Shown: positions 51,037 to 59,341 of the stretch, piece by piece
How the letters are laid out: each line of letters begins with the position of its first letter
How positions within the stretch are numbered: position 1 is the first letter of the stretch
Source: RYN-230 sp963814645
GTDB taxonomy: Bacteria > Actinomycetota > Actinomycetes > Streptosporangiales > Streptosporangiaceae
Length of the DNA stretch: 64,000 bases
Assembly (NCBI GenBank): GCA_963814645.1
Contig: CAWFDX010000004.1
Span: 1,302,001 to 1,366,000 of the forward strand
Direction of reading: 5' to 3'
Notes under the pieces: model-generated
What the model was told of the DNA's origin: nothing
The model's input: only the letters and a program-made list of their open reading frames with translations
Database searches by the model: none
Position numbers and translations under genes: made by a program

Positions 51037-51666
51037 ATGGGTGGGAAGACCGCGGCATCGCCGGAGCCCGCAACGCTGACAGTGGCTCTCGACGTGCCAT
51101 CAGCGCAAATTCTCGCAGATCAAGCGTCGATCATCCAGGATCTTCAATTCGTGATGGATTGTTGCAAGCGGCTGCTTACCGAGCTGGCTAAACCTGAGGA
51201 AGACCGCGATCCGATCGTGCCGCAGACGCTCTGGTCCGCAGCGCTGGTTGCGTACGCTCGCTGCTTTGGCAAGGGCAAGCGATTCGGGCTTTCGACTGAA
51301 GATGTGCGCAACCTGCCCCTCCGGGGCGAGGTGATGAAATATCACAAATGGGTAATCGGGGAGCGCGACAAACTTACTATGCATCCAGCGGACCCATTCG
51401 CGGCCACCAAGGTGGGAGCAGCTCTTTCCCCACCCGACCGCGGAGAGCGGCAGGTGGAGGGCATCGTGATTCTCTCTACGAGCCGTATACTCGTAGACGA
51501 CACCGGTGTGCGCCAGTTGGGCGGCCTGGCATCAGAGCTGGCAAAACAAACCGCCGAGAAGGCACAGACTCAGCAAGACTTTGTGCTCGCGGATGCACAG
51601 CAGCTCAACAAAGACAGCTTGTACAAATTGCCGCCACTGCGCATGGGCTCACCCGAGGTCCCCTGA
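51037..51666 (+). CDS. Hypothetical cytoplasmic protein
   Basis: 209 residues, no signal peptide or membrane helix, with GC content clearly below its neighbours. Notable blocks are DLQFVMDCCKRLLTELAKPE, LWSAALVAYARCFGKGKRFG, VMKYHKWVIGERDKLTMHPA (a His-rich helix) and a C-terminal TAEKAQTQQDFVLADAQQL helix. The mid-protein VMKYHKWVIGERDKLTMH block looks like a small helical fold seen in actinomycete hypothetical proteins, without function. Stands alone in the repeat-bounded segment. Confidence 0.65.
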   Translation: MGGKTAASPEPATLTVALDVPSAQILADQASIIQDLQFVMDCCKRLLTELAKPEEDRDPIVPQTLWSAALVAYARCFGKGKRFGLSTEDVRNLPLRGEVMKYHKWVIGERDKLTMHPADPFAATKVGAALSPPDRGERQVEGIVILSTSRILVDDTGVRQLGGLASELAKQTAEKAQTQQDFVLADAQQLNKDSLYKLPPLRMGSPEVP

Positions 51667-51937
51667 AGATCGAGGTTCTCACGCCGGCTCGAGCCTGGTC
51701 GTGCCGTGCTCGCCTGCCGGGTCCTCGAGACCGGCGGTCGTTTGCGGCGGAGCTCCTGGCCCGGCTATTGTTCAAGCTGAGTTCGTTCAGGAGCGCTGTC
51801 GCAGCGTACGGTCTAAGGAGGTGAGTCCGATTTTCGTTCACAGTCGGGTGCTCACCCCTTCGCGCTGGAGCCGCTAGAGCTTCGTCGTCATCGGTCCTTG
51901 GGTACCCGTATCCCGGATGCCTGAAAGGGACCAAGAC

Positions 51938-52891
51938 ATGTCGCAATTTCACGAATCGCTCCCCTCGACCGGGGGCAACGTTGCTCTGGTTCTCGGTGGT
52001 GGTGGGGCGGCCGGAAACGCGTGGGAGATCGGTGTCATCGCAGGCCTGGCCGAAGCTGGTCTCGATATGACAGAGGCCGCCGATTTGGTGATCGGCACCT
52101 CGGCCGGGGCCACCGCGGCAGCGCAGGTGCGCAGCGGTATACCGGCGGCCGAACTGCTGGCCTCGGTGCTGTCCCCGCCGGTCCGGCCGGCCAGAGGGAA
52201 CCGGGAACGGCCGCCGTCCCTGCCGATGGCCACGGTGTTCGAGCGGATGAGGGCCATCGGCGCCGCCGCCACCTCGGCAGCCGATCTGCAACGTGCGATG
52301 GGCGCGTTCGGGTTGGAGAGCGACGCCATACTCGGACCCGGGGCGCCGCAGCGGCGCGCACTGGTCGCCGTAAGATTGCCCCGCCCGGACTGGCCGGACC
52401 GGCCGATGATCGTGGTGGCCGTCAACGCGCATACCGGCGAGCTGGCTGCGTTCGACCGCGACTCCGGCGTCAACCTGGTGGACGCGGTCACCGCAAGCAC
52501 CGCGCTGCCCGGTCTGGCCCCCACGGTCAGCATCAACGGCACTCGCTACATTGACGGTGGCGTGCGCTCCACCGAAAACGCCGACCTTGCCGCGGGCTAC
52601 GCGAACGTCGTGGTGCTCTCGCCGTTGGGCGGACGGAGCCAGACACCGCCGGAACGGGGCGCGGACCCGGCAGGCCAGTTCGAGGGCCTGCGCAGACTAC
52701 CGGGCGCGGACCTGGCAAGCCAGGTCGAGGCCTTGCGCACGGAGGGCAGCCGCGTCGAGGTGATCACACCGGACGCCGATTCCCGAGCTGCAATGGGCAC
52801 GAACCAGATGGATCCGGCAACCCGCATCCCCGCCGCCCGGGCCGGTTTCGCCCAAGGCAAGCAGGAAGCGACCCGCGTGACGTTTCGCTGA
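51938..52891 (+). CDS. Patatin-like phospholipase
   Basis: 317 residues from the ATG at 51938 with AAGGGA about 10 bp upstream. The glycine-rich oxyanion loop LVLGGGGAAGNAWE (about 17-30), the nucleophile elbow IGTSAGATAAA and the Asp of the catalytic dyad in YIDGGVRSTENADL are present. Such enzymes hydrolyse acyl esters of phospholipids and act as effectors in several anti-phage systems, but here the neighbours give no defence signature; no CD-NTase or TIR partner is present. The gene converges on the giant membrane protein with a 2-bp gap. Confidence 0.9.
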   Translation: MSQFHESLPSTGGNVALVLGGGGAAGNAWEIGVIAGLAEAGLDMTEAADLVIGTSAGATAAAQVRSGIPAAELLASVLSPPVRPARGNRERPPSLPMATVFERMRAIGAAATSAADLQRAMGAFGLESDAILGPGAPQRRALVAVRLPRPDWPDRPMIVVAVNAHTGELAAFDRDSGVNLVDAVTASTALPGLAPTVSINGTRYIDGGVRSTENADLAAGYANVVVLSPLGGRSQTPPERGADPAGQFEGLRRLPGADLASQVEALRTEGSRVEVITPDADSRAAMGTNQMDPATRIPAARAGFAQGKQEATRVTFR

Positions 52892-52893
52892 CG

Positions 52894-55800
52894 TTAAGGT
52901 GCTGTCGCTGCCTCCGTGAGGCCGGGGTCACGCGCGCTTTGCCCGCCCAGCTCGGGCGTAGTGATCAGATTGACGCTGATGACCGTGTCCTCGGGTGCGT
53001 CCAGGCCGAGGTCGGCGACGCTGCCCGTGCCGCTGGCCGCCATTTTGCTAGCAGCCAGGGCCAGCGCGCGACGCTCGATCTGGGACATCTCCGCCGGTCC
53101 CCAGCCCTCGATCGGACGATGCCGGGGCGTGGTCACCGGGTTCACCGCGAGACGTACCGTGAGCTGGATCACCGCGGCATGGCCGGCCGTGACCACGGTT
53201 CGCGTGTACCAGACTTTCCAGTCCCGGTCGGTCAGCCAGCCGGGTGCCATCTCCCGGAACGCCTCGCGCAGCGACTCGATGACCTCCAGGGTGGCCCCAG
53301 CCCGGTCCGGCGTCCGCATGTGCACACGCAGGAGCGGCTGCTGGTGGCCCTCTCCGAGCTGCTGGCGGCTCTGCCACTTGTCCAGGTAGACGTTTGCCTG
53401 ACTGTCGCTTCCGGGCTGCGCCAGTAGTGCCCGGGCATGGCCCGCGCGCCCGCCCGGCTGGTGGCCGAGCATGAGGATGACCAGCTTCCCGTGCAAGATG
53501 GCGGTGGTCAGGCCGGCCAGCTCGAGGCCGGGATCCAGGCGGCTCAGGATCTCGGTCTCTCCGGCGCTGCGCCAGTCGGAGCAGATCGCCAGTAGCCGCC
53601 AGGTCTGCTTGCTGGCGTTCTCGGTCCGGTGGAGCCCGCTGCCCGCTACCACGTCCAGGTCGCTGGCCAGCACCAGGTGAGCGGGTCCGGTCTCGGCCTG
53701 CCCGGCGGCCGGGCCGGGGTTAGCGGCCGCGGGCGGTGGGTTGAGGATGCGCGGGATGCCCTCCGAGACGGTCTGCACGCCGATAACCAGGCCGGGCGCC
53801 GCCGGCCCCACCGTTAGCGCCTGTATGTCGCTCAAAAACCAGGTCAGCCGGGCGTAATCACCGTCGCGCAGCCCGACCTGTACCCGGGTCCACTGCAGCT
53901 CGGTATAGGCGACGGACGGCGCGGGCACCGGCAGCTGAATCTCCAGCACTGCGAGACGGCTGTGGTCTCTTGCGGCGGCCTCCAGCACGGCGGTCAGCGG
54001 ATGATCGGCGAGCGTCAGCAGGCCGGCATCCTTCGGCAGGCCGAGGAATACCCCGACGACTCCGCTGGCATCAGAGGCGGGCGCTAGCTGGCTCGCGTCC
54101 AGGTAGACCTGGTGTGCTTCCTCGGTGGCGGCGTCCCAGTCGCCCTTCGGCTGGTCCCGGAAGACCGCGAACGTCACCGACTGCGCGATGGTCCCGGATC
54201 GCTGCAGCGCGAGGACGTTGGCCGGCCGCTCCAGGAGCGACGCGGGCGGCCCGCCGTTTGGCCCGCTCTGCCCATTGCTGGCTGGCAGGCCGGCCGGGCG
54301 GCGTAGCCGCCACCACCGCTCGGGCCGCGATCCAGCCGGCGGCGCCGGATCGCGGGCCGGGCGGCCGCTGTGCAGCAACGACCGCAGGGTGGCGCCGTGC
54401 TGCCAGACGACGTAGCCGTAGGCGGGCCGCCCGACCAGCAGGGCATCCGCCGTAGTACTGCGCCACCAGGTGCTGTGCAGCACCTCGGAGTGCGAGTAGT
54501 CAGGGGAATTGGTGCGCAGCAGGAGGCAGAGCTGCGTCCGGAGCGCCTTCGGCGTCCGGCCCTGCTGGCCAGCGTCCAGCTGCTGGCGCTGCTGCAGCAG
54601 CCACTGCAGGACGAGCTGGAAGATAATAGCGCCGAGGGCCCAGCCCGCTACCCAGAGCAGACCGCGTGAAAAGGCGAGCGCCACAGCCAGCACGACGGTG
54701 GGCAGGATCAGGATGCCGATGAGCAGGTTGCTGGCCTGCGCCAGCAGCCCGCGCAGGGTCGACCGGTCGGGCCGCTCCATCCGGCCGGCCTGGACGGCGG
54801 CGAACAGCGTCAGCACGAACGCCAGTACCTCCGCGCTGACCTGCTCACTGGCGATCCCGTACAAGCTGCCGATCAAGAAGAACGCGAAAACTACGCTCAT
54901 CAGCATTACGCTCATCCAGCCCGAGAATCGGGCGACCGAAAAGAACTCGGAGTCCGTCACCGCGACCTGCACACCGATCGTGGCCTGGTATGGCGCGCCC
55001 CGCTTGGAGACATCCTCGATCATGCGGGCCCGCGCGACCACGACGTCCGAGCTCACCGTGTCGTTCGAGGTCCGGCGCTGCATCGGCGTCCGGAGCCAAC
55101 TCTCGTGCTCTGCCCAGGCCTGGGCCAGGCCCTGGCGGGCGGCAGCGATCGGCAGGCCAGCGGAGATCCTGGACAGGATGTCACCGAGCCCGTCCAGGCG
55201 GTCACCGACTTCCTTGGTGGCCAGCCGTGGCCCTCGGTCCGTCGCGACGCGCAGGCGGCTTGGCACCACCCGGTGATCACGCAGCGTCTCCCGGGTGGCG
55301 ACGGCCTTGGCACAGGTCAGGTCGCCCAGGGCCCGGTAGAGCTCGGCCGGCCACTCCTCAGGCGCTGCGGTTAGCTGGTCCATGAGGTACCCGAGTTGGG
55401 TGACCGGCGGAGGCGGCCCCACCCTGATGTCGAGCTCGGCTCGGCGGTCCAGCTTCTGCCACGGGTCGAACGAGACGCCGTCGGGCAGGTTGACCTGGAC
55501 CTGCCGGTCAGCATCGGCCGATGGCAGCAGCAAGTCGATCTCCAGCCGGGCCCGGGGCAGGACCCGGTTCAGGACGGAGGGCCGCAGCCAGCGAAGCAGT
55601 CCCGGGGTGCGCCGCTCCGGGGGCGGCGGCTGCGCCTCGCTCAGCGGGCGGCTAGGCACGGTTACCGTCAGCACGGTCGGCGTGCGCGCCCGGTCGGCGG
55701 CCACCACTACGATCGCGGACTTGGTGAAGGCATCCAGAACCTGGATCGCCCGCCCGGTCAGCACGCGCGCGAAGACCCGCCCCTCCGGCTCGGCGTGGCC

Positions 55801-56592
55801 CGGCTGGGAGTTCTGGCCGGGCTGGGCGCCGCCGCCCTGGCCAGTCATCGCAGCCTGGGCGGGCTCGGCGGGGACCGGGTCGAGCAGGCCAGCGTAGGAC
55901 CCGAGCAATTCGATGAGCGCGCGCCGGGACGTGCCGATCCGCTGTGCGGGACCATCCGGCGCCTGTGGCTCCGCTGTTTCCCCCGTGATGACCCCCTTGG
56001 GGACATTCTCGCTGCGGAGCAACCGGTAGATGGCCGCCGCCAGCAGCAGCCGCTGGTCACGTGAGGCGCTGACGCCGAGCCGGCCTAGGTCGGGCAGCCG
56101 GGCGACGGCGATGTTCACGACGATTTCGGCCAGCGCCGCCGCAACGCGATGCCGGACATCGGCGTTCGGGAGCGTCGCTAAAAGTGTCCCGCTGGCGTCA
56201 GTTACAGTGCAGGTCGCAAACGGATCGGGCTCCAGGTACTGCGACTGCAGCGGCGGGAGGACCAAAACCGGGAGCCACAGCTGGCCGGTCCGGTCGCGGA
56301 ACGCCTCATGCGCGATCCGGCTCAGGTCCACATCGATCTTGATGGTCGTGTCAACGGTATCCGACCGGGCGATATCAATGATCTCCGAGGTGGCGCGCGC
56401 CCACTCGTTATTGGCGATCAGGAACAGCAGCTCACGCCCGAGGGCTGAGTCCCGGTCATAGTTGGCGTCCTGCCAGCGGAATTCCTCCGGGGTGATCTGC
56501 CCGATCAAGTAATTGAGCTTTCTCGCCAGGACCTGCGCCGCGTCGTCCTTGTCCGCTGATCCCGTCGTACCCTGCCCGATGTCAGCAGCCAC
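52894..56592 (-). CDS. 1,232-residue membrane protein of unknown family
   Basis: No family recognised. Soluble N-terminal half (1 to about 550) with an internal Pro/Gln/Gly-rich spacer near residues 240-275 and a second near 320. Four hydrophobic helices lie between about 556 and 665 (SVMLMSVVFAFFLIGSLYG, EVLAFVLTLFAAVQAG, LLIGILILPTVVLAVALAF, VAGWALGAIIFQLVLQWLL), followed by a second soluble half of about 565 residues. A region near 1095-1185 (LLRVHMRTPDRAGATLEVIE) looks ACT-like, which would mean regulation by a small molecule. Single gene on this strand. Function unknown. Confidence 0.75.
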   Translation of the reverse strand: MAADIGQGTTGSADKDDAAQVLARKLNYLIGQITPEEFRWQDANYDRDSALGRELLFLIANNEWARATSEIIDIARSDTVDTTIKIDVDLSRIAHEAFRDRTGQLWLPVLVLPPLQSQYLEPDPFATCTVTDASGTLLATLPNADVRHRVAAALAEIVVNIAVARLPDLGRLGVSASRDQRLLLAAAIYRLLRSENVPKGVITGETAEPQAPDGPAQRIGTSRRALIELLGSYAGLLDPVPAEPAQAAMTGQGGGAQPGQNSQPGHAEPEGRVFARVLTGRAIQVLDAFTKSAIVVVAADRARTPTVLTVTVPSRPLSEAQPPPPERRTPGLLRWLRPSVLNRVLPRARLEIDLLLPSADADRQVQVNLPDGVSFDPWQKLDRRAELDIRVGPPPPVTQLGYLMDQLTAAPEEWPAELYRALGDLTCAKAVATRETLRDHRVVPSRLRVATDRGPRLATKEVGDRLDGLGDILSRISAGLPIAAARQGLAQAWAEHESWLRTPMQRRTSNDTVSSDVVVARARMIEDVSKRGAPYQATIGVQVAVTDSEFFSVARFSGWMSVMLMSVVFAFFLIGSLYGIASEQVSAEVLAFVLTLFAAVQAGRMERPDRSTLRGLLAQASNLLIGILILPTVVLAVALAFSRGLLWVAGWALGAIIFQLVLQWLLQQRQQLDAGQQGRTPKALRTQLCLLLRTNSPDYSHSEVLHSTWWRSTTADALLVGRPAYGYVVWQHGATLRSLLHSGRPARDPAPPAGSRPERWWRLRRPAGLPASNGQSGPNGGPPASLLERPANVLALQRSGTIAQSVTFAVFRDQPKGDWDAATEEAHQVYLDASQLAPASDASGVVGVFLGLPKDAGLLTLADHPLTAVLEAAARDHSRLAVLEIQLPVPAPSVAYTELQWTRVQVGLRDGDYARLTWFLSDIQALTVGPAAPGLVIGVQTVSEGIPRILNPPPAAANPGPAAGQAETGPAHLVLASDLDVVAGSGLHRTENASKQTWRLLAICSDWRSAGETEILSRLDPGLELAGLTTAILHGKLVILMLGHQPGGRAGHARALLAQPGSDSQANVYLDKWQSRQQLGEGHQQPLLRVHMRTPDRAGATLEVIESLREAFREMAPGWLTDRDWKVWYTRTVVTAGHAAVIQLTVRLAVNPVTTPRHRPIEGWGPAEMSQIERRALALAASKMAASGTGSVADLGLDAPEDTVISVNLITTPELGGQSARDPGLTEAATAP

Positions 56593-57022
56593 GACCGTTC
56601 CCCCCTTGCCAGTCGCACCAGGCCGCGGCCCGGTCGCCCCTGGTCACCAGGATGACACATCCGGCAGATATCCGGTATCGCAGTAAAAAACCGCCGCCAC
56701 AGAGAAGAAAAGCGGAGAAACCGCCATCCCTGGTCGGAGCTTGATTATTGGTTACAAACCGCAAATAATCGGCGATCTGTCTACTCGGAGTCTGGCGGTA
56801 GGACTGGCAGAAGCAGCCGCGAGGCGGCGTGCATGGTGTTGCGGGCGGTGCTGCCGACGGAGAGTGCCGGTACTCCAGGAAGAGGGGGACGTCCGTGGGC
56901 TGGTCATCGCTGGTGATCACTGGCCCCCGGCCGCTAGACCTGGAGACGAGTTCGCCGGGGCTCACATGGAACTCACACAGCGTTCGCACGGCGTACGGAG
57001 GGGGTGGCCGTAGGGTGCCTGC
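56593..57022. other. Intergenic stretch before the DUF4405 gene
   Basis: 430 bp. A reverse frame (56582-56989) overlaps the giant gene's start and has no recognised sequence. The region is not evidently a gene. It should contain the promoters of both the giant gene and the DUF4405 operon, though no boxes are clear. Confidence 0.45.
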
Positions 57023-57550
57023 GTGAGCGTATCTTCGACGCCCTCACCCGCTGGCACTGCGCCGGACCGTGGGCGCCGGGCGCGGGTGGCGGCGCGGACC
57101 CGGCTGGACTTCTGGTTCGACGCGGTCATCCTGGTCGGGTACACGGTCGCGTACAGCTATGGCTGGACCGGGGTGGTCATCCACGAGTGGCTGGGCATCG
57201 GGCTCGGGATCGCCTTGCTGCTGCACCTCACGCTGCACTGGGACTGGGTCGCCCGGACAACCAAGCGGCTGCTGCGGCCACGCGGGCCCGACAAGCTGAT
57301 CTGGGCGGTCAACCTCGCGCTGCTGTTCGCCATGACGTTGTGTGTGGCGTCCGGCATTGCCATATCCCGGGTCGCGCTGCCCGAACTCGGCATCTACACC
57401 ATGCAGAGCCCGTTCTGGTTCCGGCTGCACGCACTCACCGCGGAGATCACGGTCGGGCTCGTCCCGGTCCATGTAGCACTGCGCTGGCGATGGATCGCCC
57501 GGGTCGGCCGCCGCCTGCTGGCCTGGCGCCCGGCGCGGCGGCCACGGTGA
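57023..57550 (+). CDS. DUF4405 membrane protein (cytochrome b561-like)
   Basis: 175 residues from a GTG. A basic Arg-rich N-terminus, then four helices with paired His residues: FDAVILVGYTVAYSYGWTGV, HEWLGIGLGIALLLHLTLHW, WAVNLALLFAMTLCVASGIA and HALTAEITVGLVPVHVALRW. Histidines in helix 2 and helix 4 are placed as in haem-binding cytochrome b561-type DUF4405 proteins, which may move electrons across the membrane. The 40-bp repeat covers its early codons. The stop overlaps the next gene by 4 bp. Confidence 0.85.
   Translation: MSVSSTPSPAGTAPDRGRRARVAARTRLDFWFDAVILVGYTVAYSYGWTGVVIHEWLGIGLGIALLLHLTLHWDWVARTTKRLLRPRGPDKLIWAVNLALLFAMTLCVASGIAISRVALPELGIYTMQSPFWFRLHALTAEITVGLVPVHVALRWRWIARVGRRLLAWRPARRPR
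57047..57086. repeat. 40-bp direct repeat, right copy
   Basis: Lies in the N-terminal coding sequence of the DUF4405 gene. It is the intact context; the left copy at 50897-50936 has no coding role. The pair is therefore a partial duplication of this gene's 5' end. Confidence 0.85.
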
Positions 57551-57957
57551 AATTCCTCCGGCAGTTCGCCGCCGCCGCGGTGGTTGTCGCGGTCGTGGTG
57601 CTCGGCGGGCTGGCCTGGAACCGCCTGCACCCCAGTCTCCCGGGCGAAGGCCCGGCCGCTGTCGGCCCGGCGCTGGTCGTGCGGGGTCACATCGTCAAGG
57701 GCGTGCTGTCCAGCGGAAAGCTGCGGCCTGGCGTACGGGTGCTCCCGGGCGGGAAGCTACCGCCCGGCGTCGCGGCTGGCACCCGGGGGAACGAGGGATC
57801 CGGGATATCGGGCCTGATGCTCGGCGGCCTGCTCGAGCCGGTGAACCTGGCCGTGCTGCGGCACACTGCCTTCCTCGAGGCGGCCGTGATCGCCGCAGTC
57901 GTGATCCTCGACATGGGCTACCGCAGACTGCGCCGGGCCCGCCGCGCGAAAACGTAG
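57547..57957 (+). CDS. Small membrane protein in operon with DUF4405
   Basis: 136 residues from the GTG at 57547 in a GTGA overlap. One N-terminal helix (FAAAAVVVAVVVLGGLAW), a short extracytoplasmic part (HPSLPGEGPAAVGPALVVRG), and a C-terminal helix (AFLEAAVIAAVVILDMG). No conserved catalytic motif seen. Tight coupling to the DUF4405 gene points to a complex with the haem protein, but this is inference. Confidence 0.7.
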   Translation: MKFLRQFAAAAVVVAVVVLGGLAWNRLHPSLPGEGPAAVGPALVVRGHIVKGVLSSGKLRPGVRVLPGGKLPPGVAAGTRGNEGSGISGLMLGGLLEPVNLAVLRHTAFLEAAVIAAVVILDMGYRRLRRARRAKT

Positions 57958-57982
57958 CCGCCGGCCACTGACCTAGGGTGGC

Positions 57983-58723
57983 GTGGTGGCAGACGACGAA
58001 GTGCACCTGGCGGGCAACGTCGGGGGAGCGGTCCGGGTGGGCGGCACGGTGCACCGGGCCACCGGGCCATGGACCCCGGCCGTGCACGCGCTGCTCGCTT
58101 ACCTGGCCGATCGTGTGCCGCACATTCCCCGCGTCCTCGGGTATGACGACCGGGGCCGCGAGGTGCTGTCCTACCTGCCCGGGCATGTCCTCGACGAGGG
58201 CCGCGAACAGCTCAGCACCGGTCAACTCCAGGCCATGGTCCGCTGGACCCGGGGCTTCCACGACGTGGTGACCGGCTTCGCCCACCCTGGGCCGTGGCGG
58301 TACTGCCCGTTCCCTGGGCCGACCTTGATCGGGCACAACGACATCGCTCCCTACAACGTGTGCTTCGCCGGCGACGACGTCACCGGCGTCTTCGACTGGG
58401 ACATGGCCGGGCCGACGACCCGGCTGCTGGAACTGGCGTTCATTGCCTGGAATGGGGTGCCGTTGTGGCGCGATACCGGAGCGGAGAGCGCCGCGGAACG
58501 ACTACGGATCATTGCCGCCAGCTATGGCGGGCCGGACGCGGGCCAGATCCTGCACGCGGTGCCGCAGCGCATCCGGACCCTGCTGGACTGGATCCCGGCC
58601 GCGGCCGCAGCGGGCGATGCGGGCATGGCGCACCTGATGACGGTCGGCGAGCCCGGCCGCTCGGCGGCCAGCTTGGCCAGCCTGCTGGACCGGATCCCGG
58701 CCATCGCCCGCGCGCTGGGCTGA
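57983..58723 (+). CDS. APH-family phosphotransferase (aminoglycoside/choline kinase-like)
   Basis: 246 residues from a GTG. The catalytic loop LIGHNDIAPYNVCF and the DFG-equivalent GVFDWDMAGPTTRLLEL are clear, and YLPGHV lies ahead of them. The glycine-rich nucleotide loop region is short, so only part of the N-lobe is present. Such kinases phosphorylate sugars, aminoglycosides or small alcohols; this one is not assignable. It stands 25 bp after the small membrane protein gene. Confidence 0.85.
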   Translation: MVADDEVHLAGNVGGAVRVGGTVHRATGPWTPAVHALLAYLADRVPHIPRVLGYDDRGREVLSYLPGHVLDEGREQLSTGQLQAMVRWTRGFHDVVTGFAHPGPWRYCPFPGPTLIGHNDIAPYNVCFAGDDVTGVFDWDMAGPTTRLLELAFIAWNGVPLWRDTGAESAAERLRIIAASYGGPDAGQILHAVPQRIRTLLDWIPAAAAAGDAGMAHLMTVGEPGRSAASLASLLDRIPAIARALG

Positions 58724-58733
58724 CGCGCGCCGG

Positions 58734-59225
58734 CTAGCCCGGGCCCGGTGGCCGGGGCCGTTCCTTGACCCCGGCCGCGAGCAGGTCCACCACCTCCGCG
58801 ATGCGCGCCGCCCGCAGGTCCGGCCGGCGGGTGGTGGCATCGATATAGCGCAGGTAGGCCCGGCGGTAGAACTGCGCCAGCGTGTCGAAGAACGCGGCGG
58901 CCGCCGGGTTGGCCGCGAGCGCGGCCGCGATGTCGTCGGCCAGGTCGGCGCGTTGCGGGCCTTCCGGCTCCAGCTCAAGTGGTATCTCCTGGCCAGCCGT
59001 GAGGCCGGCGTCACGCAGCCACATCGGGGTCAGGACGAACACCCAGCCGCCATCGGCCCGGGTGATCCGGCCGCGTACCCGCTTGCCGTTGACCGAGCCA
59101 CGCACGGGGTGCTCCGTCTTGCTGCCCCACACCTCATCCGGGTCGAACGGAACCGCGATCACCCCGCTGTCCCGGGGGCCGGCCGCGACCTGGGCGCGGA
59201 ACCGCTGCACGCGCATGGGGCTCAT
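58734..59225 (-). CDS. DUF1905 plus YdeI/OmpD-associated-family protein
   Basis: 163 residues. N-terminal beta-barrel-like DUF1905 part (GVIAVPFDPDEVWGSKTEHP, VRGSVNGKRVRGRITRADGG, WVFVLTPMWLRDAGL) followed by a C-terminal helical YdeI/OmdA domain (AAAFFDTLAQFYRRAYLRYI then AARIAEVVDLLAAG). Related proteins affect tolerance to peptides and osmotic stress. Single gene converging on the kinase gene with 10 bp between. Confidence 0.85.
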   Translation of the reverse strand: MSPMRVQRFRAQVAAGPRDSGVIAVPFDPDEVWGSKTEHPVRGSVNGKRVRGRITRADGGWVFVLTPMWLRDAGLTAGQEIPLELEPEGPQRADLADDIAAALAANPAAAAFFDTLAQFYRRAYLRYIDATTRRPDLRAARIAEVVDLLAAGVKERPRPPGPG

Positions 59226-59341
59226 CGTCCCATGGCGAGGGCTGGCCTCACTCGTGACGGGTGACGCGGCGGAGCCCGGTTCTGCATGACAGTGGGCGCT
59301 GTGCGAGTTCGTGCGCAGGACGAGACAGCGCGGTGGCGGGC

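Noticed and set aside
51938..56592. Patatin plus neighbour as a CBASS- or defence-type system
   Set aside because: No CD-NTase, TIR, sensor nucleotidyltransferase or HNH partner found; the large protein has no recognised defence domain, so only a weak candidate is kept.
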